Below are positions 6,814 through 15,297 of a stretch of 24,330 nucleotides of DNA, piece after piece. The number at the start of each line of letters is the position of its first letter. Position 1 is the stretch's first letter. The DNA lies in IMG/VR virus record IMGVR_UViG_3300027770_000248, positions 1-24,330 of that record, one strand, 5' to 3'. The translations under genes and the position numbers were made by a program. The DNA comes from a virus. Under the pieces are notes generated by a model. It did no database searches. It had not been told where the DNA came from and saw only the letters and a program-made list of their open reading frames with translations.

Positions 6814-8862
6814 TTATCTAAACATTGCATTAAAGTGTTTGAACATGTCTGCAACGTCTGCTTGCGGTTTTTGTAAGCCGTTTTCGGTAATACCAGCAAG
6901 TTGACGCATACGTTTTGATTCGTAAACTTGTGATAGTTCACTGATTACACTGTGTGCCATCTTGGCTGCATCTTCACCAAATTGTTTTTCAACTGCTAAC
7001 AATACACCAGTTTCTCCTTTAGGGAAATTGCCAGTAGTGTCATCGTACATTGATTTAACAAACTCAATTACTTCGTTTTGTTTACCGGTGCCTTCAAAGA
7101 ATTCTTCAACATCCATTCCAGCCTTAGTAATAGCTTCACCTAATGACATTTCGCCCGACCCAAAGTTAACTATCGTCTCGGCAGTAGCGCCAGCTTTCTT
7201 TGCTTTGGCAATGGCAGCGGCCAGGCCTTTCTTAGCAGCGTGTCGGGCAGGGTGCTTGACTGTATTGCCAAATTGATCTTTGTTGTCTTTAGGATCTTTG
7301 TAAGGGCCGTCAAACGGTGGATCTTCTTTTTCTTCTGCTACAGGAGCAGGCTCTGCCGGAGCAGGTGCTGCCGCAACAGGTTCAGCTGGGGGTGCTGCCG
7401 CAACAGGTTCAGCTGGGGGTGCTTCCGGAGCAGGCTCAGTAGGTGCAGGTGTAGTACTATCAAAATTGATCTTACTAGCAATATCTGTACCATTCTCTTC
7501 GTCGTGCTTTTCTAAATAACTCTTTAGGAATTCTCTAATATCCATTTCAGGATTTACTTTACCTAATTGTTTAATTGCGTCAGTAAATTCTTGATCGTCA
7601 ATAACACCTTTTAGACTTTGAATAGCATTGGTGCCATCAACACCTGCTGGAAATTCTTGTGCAATCAATTGATTTAATGTTTGTATAGATGCGCTTTGAC
7701 TTTCTTCATCAGTGTTAAACAAATCACTTTCTTCTCTCATGATGTTGTCTAAGTAAGATTCAAATGTATGGAATTCTTCAATTTCTTTAACCGGATCAGA
7801 TTCTGCAGAATCTGCATCTTCTTCACCTAGTAAATCTTCTGCTGTTAGTTCTTTAACTACATCAACTTCTTCGCCAACTAGTTTGTAAATGTATGGGAAT
7901 ACATTCTTTAGTTCTTCGTTGAATGTACGGATTGTTAAACGATCAACCCAATCATTAACTAGGTCTTCAGGAATCTCTTGTGCTTCATTAACCACAAACG
8001 ATTCGGCAAATGACTCGTAGTAGCTTTGATTTTGTAGACTACGAATCTCTTTCTTAACTTGATCAATTCGCTCGTATACTTTAGTTTGAATAGTACCCAT
8101 TGCTTCGCTAACCATAGAATTACGATCAACATAGCCTTTGAACATACGCAACTTGTTTAGTTCTTCGCTTAGACCAGTAATATGTTGACCAATGCCATCA
8201 TAAGGTGTGCCACCGTGTGCTACGTGAGTAGCTAATGCGCGAGCACCATTTAAGTGTTTAACTGGATATTTGAAACGCTCACCTTGACTATTTTCAACAT
8301 GAATACTTTCAATGTGTAGTGTGCGACCAGCTGCATGGGCATAGTTTACAGGTTGGGTGTGCCTAACAATAAGTTTAGCTTCTCCCATCTTCTGGTAGCT
8401 AGTTTTAGCAGTGCCCCATAGTTTACTTTCAGTCATACTACCTTCTCCATTGTTATTGACCATAAAATTATAATCTCGTTTGTCTAAATTTGTTTTTGTA
8501 ATATCGCGGATCGAAAAGTTCATCATCTTCTGTTTGGCAAATTCTCTAAGTTCTCTTAAGAAATTAAACCATTGTCGTTTAATGCCGGTAGGTTGATTTT
8601 CAACAATGTCATTGCTGTACATAACAACCATCCCGTCGTTATCAGCAGTATCATCTTCGTCGTTTTCAGCTTGATTATCGGCAATACTAATGCTGACAGA
8701 TCCTAAATTTTTTCTGTTTTTTACAAAATCAAATTCAAAAAATCGGGCATCCTTAGGACGATCAGTTACTTCACTATTTGCATCTCCAAGTTGAATTTTA
8801 GGAAATTGTGTGCGAATTTTTCCAAATAGTTCTTTAGCGATTAGTTCGAGATTCTTGTCCAT
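6814..8862 (-). CDS. Large conserved hypothetical protein, 682 aa, probably virion-associated
   Basis: A 682-residue protein starting MDKNLELIAKELFGKIRTQF. Residues 1-290 form a conserved-looking globular region with charged helices. Residues 300-460 are acidic and helical. A Pro/Ala linker (about 471-510) contains a twice-repeated PAEPVAAAP. A basic Ala/Lys segment (about 537-560) leads to a helical C-terminus ending FKHFNAMFR. No enzyme motif is visible. It is the last gene of the late unit after gp17, with a late octamer 5 nt before its ATG and no ribosome binding site. I recall homologues as unannotated proteins in uncultured phages. The late promoter and position favour a virion or head-assembly role (inference). 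Confidence 0.8.
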   Translation of the reverse strand: MDKNLELIAKELFGKIRTQFPKIQLGDANSEVTDRPKDARFFEFDFVKNRKNLGSVSISIADNQAENDEDDTADNDGMVVMYSNDIVENQPTGIKRQWFNFLRELREFAKQKMMNFSIRDITKTNLDKRDYNFMVNNNGEGSMTESKLWGTAKTSYQKMGEAKLIVRHTQPVNYAHAAGRTLHIESIHVENSQGERFKYPVKHLNGARALATHVAHGGTPYDGIGQHITGLSEELNKLRMFKGYVDRNSMVSEAMGTIQTKVYERIDQVKKEIRSLQNQSYYESFAESFVVNEAQEIPEDLVNDWVDRLTIRTFNEELKNVFPYIYKLVGEEVDVVKELTAEDLLGEEDADSAESDPVKEIEEFHTFESYLDNIMREESDLFNTDEESQSASIQTLNQLIAQEFPAGVDGTNAIQSLKGVIDDQEFTDAIKQLGKVNPEMDIREFLKSYLEKHDEENGTDIASKINFDSTTPAPTEPAPEAPPAEPVAAAPPAEPVAAAPAPAEPAPVAEEKEDPPFDGPYKDPKDNKDQFGNTVKHPARHAAKKGLAAAIAKAKKAGATAETIVNFGSGEMSLGEAITKAGMDVEEFFEGTGKQNEVIEFVKSMYDDTTGNFPKGETGVLLAVEKQFGEDAAKMAHSVISELSQVYESKRMRQLAGITENGLQKPQADVADMFKHFNAMFR
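7367..7420. repeat. Perfect 27-bp tandem duplication
   Basis: Two identical adjacent 27-bp copies (7367-7393 and 7394-7420) encode PAEPVAAAP twice in the Pro/Ala linker of the 682-aa protein. They are in frame. Identity at every base suggests a recent duplication. Confidence 0.9.
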
Positions 8863-8867
8863 ATTGA

Positions 8868-8875
8868 TATTTATC
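8868..8875 (-). promoter_or_regulatory. Late promoter octamer of the 682-aa gene
   Basis: GATAAATA on the minus strand, 7 of 8 matches to the T4 late consensus TATAAATA. Only 5 nt separate it from the ATG at 8862, so a start at the usual distance would fall on the A of the ATG. No Shine-Dalgarno sequence is present. Confidence 0.6.
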
Positions 8876-8876
8876 T

Positions 8877-10469
8877 TTAATTAGATGAAACAAAGATAGG
8901 CATGGGAAGCTCGTAATCTTCTTCCCCTGCGTTATCATTACTGCTAAAACTATCAAACACCCTAGAATCCCAGTCTGCAAGCACTTGACTCATACGCACA
9001 ATTAACAATAATGCGCTGACTAAGTCATCTTCTTCTCCGCTTTTTGCTTTGAAGCTAACTCCGGTAACAATAAATGCTTTAAGCTCTGAGATTAGGGGTC
9101 TACTGCTAATCTTCATTTTGTTGGATTCTATTAAGTGTTTTAGTCTTGCTGCTGCTGATATCTTAGTCTTGTGAGTTGTGTTAAATCCTTTACGGAATTT
9201 TCGCACATGACCTTTTCTAATAGGTTCACTTACAAACAATCCGGGAAAATGATCTTCACCAATGTCGCGGATACAAACTAACCCTGCTTCACCAATATTG
9301 TTATTTTCAATTGACCAGTAGATGTTAGAGCTGTTATCACTTCCAATACATTCTTGTATGTAAACTAGTATGTCTTTTAATATTCGTATTTGGCCTTGGA
9401 TAGGAGTTAAGTTATGATGCCATTCTCCAACTTGTGTAAATGACGGTAATTCAAATATTTGTATAGCAGCACTATTTCCGCCTGTACCTAAACTAGGATC
9501 GAGACTAATAGCATAAATGTGATCTTTACTAAGGTCTTTGTACCACCGTGTTTGCCCCATGTTCATTTTAGGCTGTTTACCTTCCATTCCAGCTAGATGA
9601 ATACTGTTAATTAATGTTTCATCATAGACTAAAAACTCACAGTTATATTCTCGGCGGAATCGTTCTTCACCAATACGGCCACGTTCAGTAGTTGCCCATA
9701 CCTCGTCTCGATCCGGATGCTCGCTCCATTCACAAGTAAACGGAAAAAACCCGTTTACTCCAATTTCTTGTTCATTACCAAACTCGTCAAACTTCTTGTT
9801 AGCTTCTTTCCATATGATAGCAAATGTATCTTCATCACTGTTTGGTGTTGATGTTAAAATTGCTCGACCACCAGTTGCTAGTGTCGGGGAAATTGAAGTC
9901 CAAAACTCATCGGCGATATTTGGAGGTACGAAAGCAAACTCGTCACAGTATAGTAAGGAAATAGACATACCACGACCTGTGTTGCCAGTAGTAGTTGTAG
10001 AGACAATGCGTGATCCATTATCAAACTCAATAGAGCCCTTGTTATAGTTTACTACACCCGAACGTATGTGATCGGGACATAGTTCATATGCGTATCGAAT
10101 ACGCTGCATAATTTCCTGTGATCCAGTAAATTTGTGCGCTGAAATTAATATTGTTTGGTCCGGGTGAAACATTGCAAACCACAACAAATACCCGGCGGCA
10201 CAAGTTGTTTTACCCATTTGTCGCGGCAACATATTAACATTAAATCTATGATTATGGTATGCATCTAACAGTCGTGTTTGGAAACTAAACGGCGCAAACA
10301 ACATCTTACCCTTAACAGGATGCTGTATGTAAAAGTAATTTTCACAGAAATAATGATATCCGTTATCTGGATTCGAACATGCAATTAACTCTTCAATGTG
10401 TCTCTCAGTGAAGGTTTCTCGGGTGTGCGCCTTTTTAGTTAAAACGCCATCTAAACTTTTTGTTGCCAT
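8877..10469 (-). CDS. 17: Large terminase subunit gp17
   Basis: DNA-packaging motor of 530 aa (T4 gp17 is 610), with an N-terminal ATPase and a C-terminal RNase H-fold nuclease. Seen: Walker A RQMGKT (83-88), Walker B LLYCDE with D176/E177, the coupling motif LTSTPN (205-210), and nuclease acidic residues in SLDPSLGTGG (D324), SIENN (E388) and EEDDLVSA (D481/D482). It would cut concatemers and translocate DNA at the portal with gp16. Its ATG lies 4 nt after a late octamer with no ribosome binding site, just past the terminator of the preceding gene. It ends 14 nt before the 682-aa gene. Confidence 0.96.
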   Translation of the reverse strand: MATKSLDGVLTKKAHTRETFTERHIEELIACSNPDNGYHYFCENYFYIQHPVKGKMLFAPFSFQTRLLDAYHNHRFNVNMLPRQMGKTTCAAGYLLWFAMFHPDQTILISAHKFTGSQEIMQRIRYAYELCPDHIRSGVVNYNKGSIEFDNGSRIVSTTTTGNTGRGMSISLLYCDEFAFVPPNIADEFWTSISPTLATGGRAILTSTPNSDEDTFAIIWKEANKKFDEFGNEQEIGVNGFFPFTCEWSEHPDRDEVWATTERGRIGEERFRREYNCEFLVYDETLINSIHLAGMEGKQPKMNMGQTRWYKDLSKDHIYAISLDPSLGTGGNSAAIQIFELPSFTQVGEWHHNLTPIQGQIRILKDILVYIQECIGSDNSSNIYWSIENNNIGEAGLVCIRDIGEDHFPGLFVSEPIRKGHVRKFRKGFNTTHKTKISAAARLKHLIESNKMKISSRPLISELKAFIVTGVSFKAKSGEEDDLVSALLLIVRMSQVLADWDSRVFDSFSSNDNAGEEDYELPMPIFVSSN

Positions 10470-10473
10470 ATGT

Positions 10474-10481
10474 TATTTACA
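10474..10481 (-). promoter_or_regulatory. Late promoter octamer of gp17
   Basis: TGTAAATA on the minus strand (7 of 8 matches), 4 nt before the gp17 ATG and immediately after a terminator. No other promoter or ribosome binding site is visible in the gap, so this is the likely start of the gp17 transcript. Confidence 0.5.
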
Positions 10482-10483
10482 AT

Positions 10484-10509
10484 AAAAAAGAGGCCTCTAG
10501 GGCCTCTTT
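10484..10509 (-). terminator. Rho-independent terminator after the 341-aa gene
   Basis: A perfect 9-bp stem, AAAGAGGCC and GGCCTCTTT, with a 5-nt loop, followed on the minus strand by a U-run (six U at 10489-10484, partly in the arm). It lies 17 nt past the stop of the 341-aa gene and before gp17. Confidence 0.9.
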
Positions 10510-10526
10510 GAATAGCTTATAGCTAA

Positions 10527-11552
10527 TTAACGACTTTTTACTTCTTGATAAAGATTAGCAAGTCTTGGAATTAAACTCTCAGCAGTCATAGCATAAGGGT
10601 TTCCGCCACCATTTACTTTAGGTCTTTCATTGCCGCCTTTGCTATGCATGTCATTGCCTGTTGGAAAGGCAGCACTTGCCGGAGCCATCTGTGGATCAGG
10701 AGTTGTACTGGCCCGATCAAATCCGCCGGCTTCAGCTTCGTCCATGTCAATTAGTGGCTCTGGCTCGTCGCCCATTCCTCTAATAGCAATGGCCATATCG
10801 TGTTCGTCACCACCGTGCTCTTCATCACCGCCATTTTCAATATTGCGAAGGATAGCCATTAGATCACGGATGCCGCCTTGTCCACTAGCATTCATGCTGA
10901 TGTTTGCGCTAATAGAATCTTGTTGGTCAGGATTACGCATACCCATCATACCGTTAGGCATTGACATGTCTCCACATTCTCCAACTAATTCCTCGTCAAC
11001 TTTTTTATCACGCAGATCTTTTAGATCATCAGCTTCAATATCTCCATCTTTGTCAGCATCCAGATTCTTCTGCCCACCTTTTAATTCTTCGCTGACCGGA
11101 GCGTCTAGCTCTCGCATCTTTTGAAATAGTTCATTAAAGTTCATTTTGTTTTCGTTCATTGTTGCCGCACCGTAATTTCTCACATAGCCCCTACCTCCAT
11201 AAATCCAAACCTCAACTTGCTGACTATTCACACTTGCAATAACTTTTTCTGAGCCCGATGGCATTCTTGGTTGCATGCCACCTTCTGGATACAAAGTAAC
11301 TGGAACACTGGATCCATTGGGTAAATTCATAGTTCCGTTATTACCATCGGTTAGACTGATAACGGGAGTTGTGGGTGCAGCTGGTTCTGCAGGTGCCGCA
11401 GCAGCGGCACTCATGTTGTTGTTCATTGTTTGTTGGTCAGCGGCTGTAAATGCTCCTGCTGGCAACGATCCATCTGGATCATCTTCGGGCGGCAATGTTA
11501 TTCCACCTTCATTAATGGCTTTAATCTTGTTGTAAATGTCTGCGAAGTTCAT
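10527..11552 (-). CDS. Probable head/core-associated protein with EF-hand-like loop, 341 aa
   Basis: A 341-aa acidic protein. The ATG at 11552 is chosen over an in-frame start at 11594 because AGGA precedes it and it follows the upstream stop by one base. The N-terminal module starts MNFADIYNKIKAINEGG. A second module starts at about residue 137 with the similar MNFNELFQKMRELD. It contains a 12-residue calcium-loop pattern D-x-D-x-D-G-x-I-x3-D (165-176) and a Met/Gly-rich region. The C-terminus LIPRLANLYQEVKSR is helical. The layout suggests fusion or duplication of two related modules. Position between the terminase genes suggests a prohead or internal head protein, but no function is known to me. 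Confidence 0.7.
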   Translation of the reverse strand: MNFADIYNKIKAINEGGITLPPEDDPDGSLPAGAFTAADQQTMNNNMSAAAAAPAEPAAPTTPVISLTDGNNGTMNLPNGSSVPVTLYPEGGMQPRMPSGSEKVIASVNSQQVEVWIYGGRGYVRNYGAATMNENKMNFNELFQKMRELDAPVSEELKGGQKNLDADKDGDIEADDLKDLRDKKVDEELVGECGDMSMPNGMMGMRNPDQQDSISANISMNASGQGGIRDLMAILRNIENGGDEEHGGDEHDMAIAIRGMGDEPEPLIDMDEAEAGGFDRASTTPDPQMAPASAAFPTGNDMHSKGGNERPKVNGGGNPYAMTAESLIPRLANLYQEVKSR

Positions 11553-11553
11553 A

Positions 11554-12150
11554 TTATTTTCCTTTAGCAGAACCGATTGGACTTGTGCCAGCACTTGGTT
11601 TAGCTTGATCTTGTGCTTTTTCTTTTGGTGTTTTCTTTGCTAAGATAGCATCGTTTACACCTTTGTATTGTACATGTTCTTTTCTAACTTTTGCTATATC
11701 TTTAAGAAAGTTACTAATGCCTTTGTCGCCGACACTATTTTGATTGTTCTCTTTCTGATAGTCTTGTGTTAATAATGCTTTTTTATCAACTTCAAGATGC
11801 TCTGCATTTAACTCACTTTCTGCATCTTCTAATGGACTACGTACACGGATTCTATCGGCAGTAATGCCAGTTTGTTCAATCATGTAGTTTGTTAATACTG
11901 CGCTAGTAGTTGGATATTCTAGGTCAATGTCAAAAATATTAACTTGTAAATTTTCTAATGTTGGAAAGTCTTGTAGCTTGGCTTGAATTGGCGTAGTCTT
12001 AGTTTTAGTAAACTTAGCTACTTGATATTTCTTCAAAGCGGTTTCCATAACATCTTCGCAATGTTCCGGTAGGTCGCCTGCAATTTTAATCTTAAAAGAG
12101 TATTTCTTCTCTTCCTTGCTTTCTAATAAGTATTCGGTAAACGATTTCAT
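11554..12150 (-). CDS. Hypothetical protein with capsid-targeting-like N-terminus, 198 aa
   Basis: A 198-aa protein. Its N-terminus MKSFTEYLLE followed by S closely resembles the T4 capsid-targeting sequence of internal head proteins (MKTYQEFIAE, cleaved after Glu by the gp21 prohead protease). The body (about 15-110) looks alpha/beta. The tail (about 150-198) is Lys/Gln/Pro-rich and basic, as expected for a DNA-contacting internal protein. It has a late octamer 18 nt upstream and an AGGA ribosome binding site. Encapsidation is inference from the leader. I do not recognise the domain. Confidence 0.65.
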   Translation of the reverse strand: MKSFTEYLLESKEEKKYSFKIKIAGDLPEHCEDVMETALKKYQVAKFTKTKTTPIQAKLQDFPTLENLQVNIFDIDLEYPTTSAVLTNYMIEQTGITADRIRVRSPLEDAESELNAEHLEVDKKALLTQDYQKENNQNSVGDKGISNFLKDIAKVRKEHVQYKGVNDAILAKKTPKEKAQDQAKPSAGTSPIGSAKGK

Positions 12151-12168
12151 AGTGGAGTCCTGATATAT

Positions 12169-12176
12169 TATTTATT
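12169..12176 (-). promoter_or_regulatory. Late promoter octamer of the 198-aa gene
   Basis: AATAAATA on the minus strand (7 of 8 matches), overlapping the stop codon of the gp16-like gene and 18 nt before the ATG at 12150. The leader carries CAGGAC as ribosome binding site. Confidence 0.5.
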
Positions 12177-12645
12177 TCATATTGCGTAGTTTTTCGATTA
12201 AACTATTGCGGTCGGAAACAATAACACCAGTTCCGGTAACGTCTACACCTTCGTCGTTACCCGCATCTTGATCCAACTTCTGCTTCTTCAGCTGTAGTTC
12301 AATCATCTTAAGTTTTTTATCTATTTTAGCTGCTTTTGCATCAATTGCATTTTTAAGCATGCCACCTGCAACTTCGAATATTCGCCCTGAGTAACGTGCT
12401 TCAACATTCATACCTAGATCCATAAGGTCGTCATAGGCATCTGTTGCTCGTTGTGCTAAAGCATCAAACTCACTATCGCTAGCATCTCCTAACCCCTTTA
12501 CTGCGGGTAATGCTGCTGCAATTTTATCAAATTCACTCATATCTCTAAGGAAAGGAGCAGCAACTTCTGCAGACTTTTCCTTTTCAGCTTTTTTGATAGT
12601 CTTTTTGCTTTCGGGCAAATTTAGGATTTCTTCGAGTTTTTTCAT
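12172..12645 (-). CDS. 16: Probable small terminase subunit (gp16-like)
   Basis: A 157-aa protein (T4 gp16 is 164), helical and charged. The central region ATDAYDDLMDLGMNVEARYS, followed by FEVAGGMLKNAIDAKAAKID (about residues 68-111), matches the pattern I know for small terminase subunits of environmental T4-like phages. A Lys-rich coiled-coil-like helix follows, then a variable tail with GTGVIVSDRNSLIEKLRN. Small terminase forms the ring that recognises DNA and stimulates gp17. It sits two genes upstream of gp17 and next to gp4, a sensible place for this role. Confidence 0.65.
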   Translation of the reverse strand: MKKLEEILNLPESKKTIKKAEKEKSAEVAAPFLRDMSEFDKIAAALPAVKGLGDASDSEFDALAQRATDAYDDLMDLGMNVEARYSGRIFEVAGGMLKNAIDAKAAKIDKKLKMIELQLKKQKLDQDAGNDEGVDVTGTGVIVSDRNSLIEKLRNMK

Positions 12646-12653
12646 AATAATAC

Positions 12654-13091
12654 TTATCTCACTTTGCCATTGTGAAATAAGTCTTGTTCATTTAATACTC
12701 TAAATTTTATACCTTGTTTAGCACACCATTGGTATGCTGCTCGCCACTTTACTTGGTTCTTTGCATACTGTAGTTGGTTATGCTTGTTTTTACCTACTTT
12801 TTCAAATACCGTTTGATTCTGAGGTTTTACTTCAATTAGCTCGACTTGCATCTTACCCTTAGCATCTACATATTGAATAAAGAAGTCAGGCACGTATACT
12901 GTGCCTTTACCGGTAAAGGGATCTTTGTAGGGGATTTTAATTGCTTCACTGGCCCATTTCATTATGCGAGGATCTTGGTCACAAAATCGCATAAAGTGCC
13001 ATTCCCAAGAGCTGCGATATGTTGGGCTTTTATTTCCTACATACTTGTCCGGGTTTGTTATTATAAATTTACCTTGAGCAAATCGACTCAT
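12654..13091 (-). CDS. 4: gp4 head-completion protein
   Basis: A 145-aa protein of the T4 gp4 (gp50/65) family. It completes DNA-filled heads before tail joining. Seen: the start with NPDKYVGNKSPTYRSSWEW (residues 13-31), conserved W-E (E30), PDFF (D69) and IEVKP (E87, K89). Together these give the E...D...ExK arrangement of a TnsA-like PD-(D/E)xK nuclease fold. Length fits the family. Its ATG overlaps the stop of the preceding gene by one base (TAATG), so it is translationally coupled. Confidence 0.92.
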   Translation of the reverse strand: MSRFAQGKFIITNPDKYVGNKSPTYRSSWEWHFMRFCDQDPRIMKWASEAIKIPYKDPFTGKGTVYVPDFFIQYVDAKGKMQVELIEVKPQNQTVFEKVGKNKHNQLQYAKNQVKWRAAYQWCAKQGIKFRVLNEQDLFHNGKVR

Positions 13092-13468
13092 TACGGTTTA
13101 ATATTTCGACTTTCTATGGTTTCTTCTGTTTGTATAATCTTGAAACCCAGTGTCGAAGATTTCTCTCGGTATATGTTTAGTACTTCCGTAACAACTTGGC
13201 TTAGCTGAGAATCAGTAAGACCTTTAAGTGTATCTAATAATTGAAATACTGGAATGTTATCTATACGAGCTTGATTTAGCAAAACAATACTTGTACTTTT
13301 TGCAGCTTCTTCCTGGAATCCTCGTTTTAAAAAATATCCCAAAACTGCATCTATTTGATTACTGGGGAATGTAACCTGATGTTGAAAATATCGATCAAAG
13401 AAACTTCTAACTTGATCTCCAGTATCATTGCTGGTAGTTACTCTAGGTAAATTTATTGCAGTACTCAT
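13091..13468 (-). CDS. Conserved hypothetical, probably structural, 125 aa
   Basis: A 125-aa helical protein starting MSTAINLPRVTTSNDTGDQV. The segment QIDAVLGYFLKRGFQEEAAK followed by VLLNQARIDN and LLDTLKGLTDSQLSQVV is a pattern I recall from T4-like phages of the cyanophage type, where the protein has no assigned function. It is wedged between a tube-related gene (ATGA overlap) and gp4 (TAATG overlap), so it is expressed late with virion genes. Likely a small tail or neck component; this is inference. Confidence 0.7.
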   Translation of the reverse strand: MSTAINLPRVTTSNDTGDQVRSFFDRYFQHQVTFPSNQIDAVLGYFLKRGFQEEAAKSTSIVLLNQARIDNIPVFQLLDTLKGLTDSQLSQVVTEVLNIYREKSSTLGFKIIQTEETIESRNIKP

Positions 13469-14556
13469 TGTGGTCCTACGCCAGTATCACGCGGTGTTGC
13501 TATAGTTGGCGCATTGCCGCCGCTACCCATTGGGAATGAAAAATTGGTTAGTCCGCTAATTGGTTGGTTAATTATTGATCTGGCTCCGGTGACGGCAGCA
13601 TTATAACCTGCTGTACTTAACTCATTTCTCACATTGGCCATGTTGAGATTTTTTGCACTATTATACGTGTTAATTGCTTGCGTGCCAGTTCTTAATATGT
13701 CATTAATTGTTATGCTACTAGGGTCTGACAACATGGTAGATATTGCGCCAAATACTGATTCTGCGCCAGCCAATACGCCACCTTGTCCAAATAGATCAGC
13801 TCGCCTGCCGCCTGCTAGTCGTATTGGGCTAGGTAATGTATCGTAATGATCTTGAGCAAATCCTGGAGGATTACCTTGACTAACATTTCCAGTGCCATAT
13901 GCAACTGCTTCATATGCTACAGTCATTGATTGCTCTGCCGGAATACTTGATCCGTAATCTAATGTGTCATGATTCCATGCTGTAATAACTGGATTTACTA
14001 ATGTATAACTAGCATATTGCTTGTTAGCCATTTGATAAATTGTAATCTTGTCAAAAAATGGTATACTGCTATTGTTATCAAAGCCGTAAGGGCTTTTAAT
14101 AAAAGACGAGTTAGTCATTGCCGTTCGGTTATACGCACCTGGGCGGCTAGCTACTGTAGAGTCTGCATAATAATATCTAAAATAATTCTCCCATAGTTGT
14201 CGAGTAACACCTAATCGATCATCATGGAAGGAAATGTTAATTGGAGTGTAGTCAACTTTATTCTGTACAATCTTTTTTCTATTGTATTGATTTAACGTTT
14301 CTGTAGCAATGGTAAATTTAGGTAAGTCGCATTTTTTAACCAACATGTTAATTTCATTTCTATGTCGAAAATCAAAATTTAAACTCTTTAATGCTTGGGT
14401 ATTAATTCCAAAAGAAACATGATAGTTAAACTTACTCTTTGGTGCTAATCTAAAACTATCATCAGAGAACAGTCTTGCCGCATGACGAAAGTCAGCAACA
14501 TTGCCTTTGGGATCCGATACATCAGCTATAAACTGACCAAATGATTTATCTGCCAT
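13465..14556 (-). CDS. Tail tube-related structural protein, 363 aa
   Basis: A 363-aa protein starting MADKSFGQFIADVSDPKGNV. Residues about 45-120 (FNYHVSFGINTQALKSLNF, then MLVKKCDLPKFTIATETLNQ and VDYTPINISFHDD) follow the tube-protein pattern of a strand, a 'V-x2-x-LP' element and an antiparallel hairpin seen in the gp19 family. The C-terminus is Gly/Asn/Ala-rich. It directly follows gp19 in transcription order. Being twice the length of gp19, it may be a tube initiator or baseplate tube cap (gp54/gp48-like), which share the tube fold in T4. It has its own late octamer 5 nt before the ATG and no ribosome binding site. Confidence 0.65.
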   Translation of the reverse strand: MADKSFGQFIADVSDPKGNVADFRHAARLFSDDSFRLAPKSKFNYHVSFGINTQALKSLNFDFRHRNEINMLVKKCDLPKFTIATETLNQYNRKKIVQNKVDYTPINISFHDDRLGVTRQLWENYFRYYYADSTVASRPGAYNRTAMTNSSFIKSPYGFDNNSSIPFFDKITIYQMANKQYASYTLVNPVITAWNHDTLDYGSSIPAEQSMTVAYEAVAYGTGNVSQGNPPGFAQDHYDTLPSPIRLAGGRRADLFGQGGVLAGAESVFGAISTMLSDPSSITINDILRTGTQAINTYNSAKNLNMANVRNELSTAGYNAAVTGARSIINQPISGLTNFSFPMGSGGNAPTIATPRDTGVGPQ

Positions 14557-14561
14557 GCTAA

Positions 14562-14569
14562 TATTTAGC
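14562..14569 (-). promoter_or_regulatory. Late promoter-like octamer of the tube-related gene
   Basis: GCTAAATA on the minus strand (6 of 8 matches to TATAAATA; the same variant occurs at 21072-21079), 5 nt before the ATG at 14556. The preceding terminator means some promoter is needed here. Confidence 0.45.
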
Positions 14570-14602
14570 CAATTAAATTAACTGGCCATATAATCAAATC
14601 AC

Positions 14603-14628
14603 AAAAAAAGCGACCGAAGTCGCTTTTT
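14603..14628 (-). terminator. Rho-independent terminator after gp19
   Basis: On the minus strand AAAAAGCGAC, a TTCG tetraloop and GTCGCTTTTTTT: an 11-bp stem with a stable UUCG loop and a seven-U tail. It lies 17 nt past the gp19 stop. This would make gp18/gp19 a separate, highly expressed unit. Confidence 0.95.
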
Positions 14629-14644
14629 GTACTTATAAAGTAAA

Positions 14645-15268
14645 TTAAGCACCAGTGGCTAAGCCACCAGCTCGTGCGCCTAGTCGACCTACATTAATGC
14701 CAACGCCTGTACCTTGAGCTGTTTGCTGTGCATTATCAAATTTAATTGCTAATGTAATAGTACTAGCAGCATTTTCACTGTATGCCATGTTGTTATAGTT
14801 TGCGGATTTTAGGTAACAGCCATATAGTTCCCATGTTTCAAGAACATTAGGAGCAAATCCGCCATTGCCGCCGTCTAGTACTTCGCAAACAGTTACGAAC
14901 TTGTAATCGTTAGCAGATGCAGCAGATGACATTTCGAAGAAGTCGAATTGTTTCTGTAGTTGCTCACCTACTAATTTAGTTACGCCTCCGTTAGCGTCAT
15001 CACGAACGTTTAGAGTTGCATCACTCCATGTATGCTTACCAGCCATGAAGATCTTGCTGTTATATGTATCAAGTGTTATATCATCAAAAGTGATAGTTGG
15101 ACGAGTAAAGTCCACTACCATCTTAGTGATTTCTGTAGTATTTCCGCCAACACCAAAGTTTCGTAAAGTAACGCGAAAGCGATACTTTAACTTTGGCATC
15201 AACATACCCTGGTTCTGTGGAGAACCAGCTAGGGGTACTGAAAATTTGTTTAGTGTTGCGATTGCCAT
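14645..15268 (-). CDS. 19: Tail tube protein gp19
   Basis: A 207-aa protein (T4 gp19 is 163 aa), the monomer that polymerises into the inner tail tube. Seen: the RFRVTLRNFG strand (about 30-39), VVDFTRPTITFDDITLDTYN (51-70), the GKHTWSDATLNVRDD hairpin (77-91), and CEVLDGGNG with ETWELYGCYLKSANYNNM (about 128-161). This is the two-sheet tube-fold order of contractile-tail phages. A Gly/Ala-rich tail (about 185-207) extends past the T4 length. It lies immediately after gp18 and has a perfect late octamer and an AGGAG ribosome binding site. Confidence 0.93.
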   Translation of the reverse strand: MAIATLNKFSVPLAGSPQNQGMLMPKLKYRFRVTLRNFGVGGNTTEITKMVVDFTRPTITFDDITLDTYNSKIFMAGKHTWSDATLNVRDDANGGVTKLVGEQLQKQFDFFEMSSAASANDYKFVTVCEVLDGGNGGFAPNVLETWELYGCYLKSANYNNMAYSENAASTITLAIKFDNAQQTAQGTGVGINVGRLGARAGGLATGA

Positions 15269-15286
15269 ATTATAGCTCCTGTATAG

Positions 15287-15294
15287 TATTTATA
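15287..15294 (-). promoter_or_regulatory. Late promoter octamer of gp19
   Basis: A perfect TATAAATA on the minus strand, 18 nt before the gp19 ATG, with AGGAG in between. Allows the tube protein to be made in excess over read-through from gp18. Confidence 0.8.
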
Positions 15295-15297
15295 GGT

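Noticed and set aside
7367-7420. Tandem 27-bp copies as a possible CRISPR or origin iteron
   Set aside because: Only two adjacent copies without spacers, in frame, encoding a Pro/Ala linker.
7240-7515. Plus-strand Cys/Arg/Phe-rich ORF of 91 aa
   Set aside because: Arises from reading the Pro/Ala repeat DNA of the 682-aa gene backwards.
10630-11124. Plus-strand ORF of 164 aa opposite the 341-aa gene
   Set aside because: Ser/Pro-rich translation produced by the Gly/Ala/Met codons of the real gene on the other strand.
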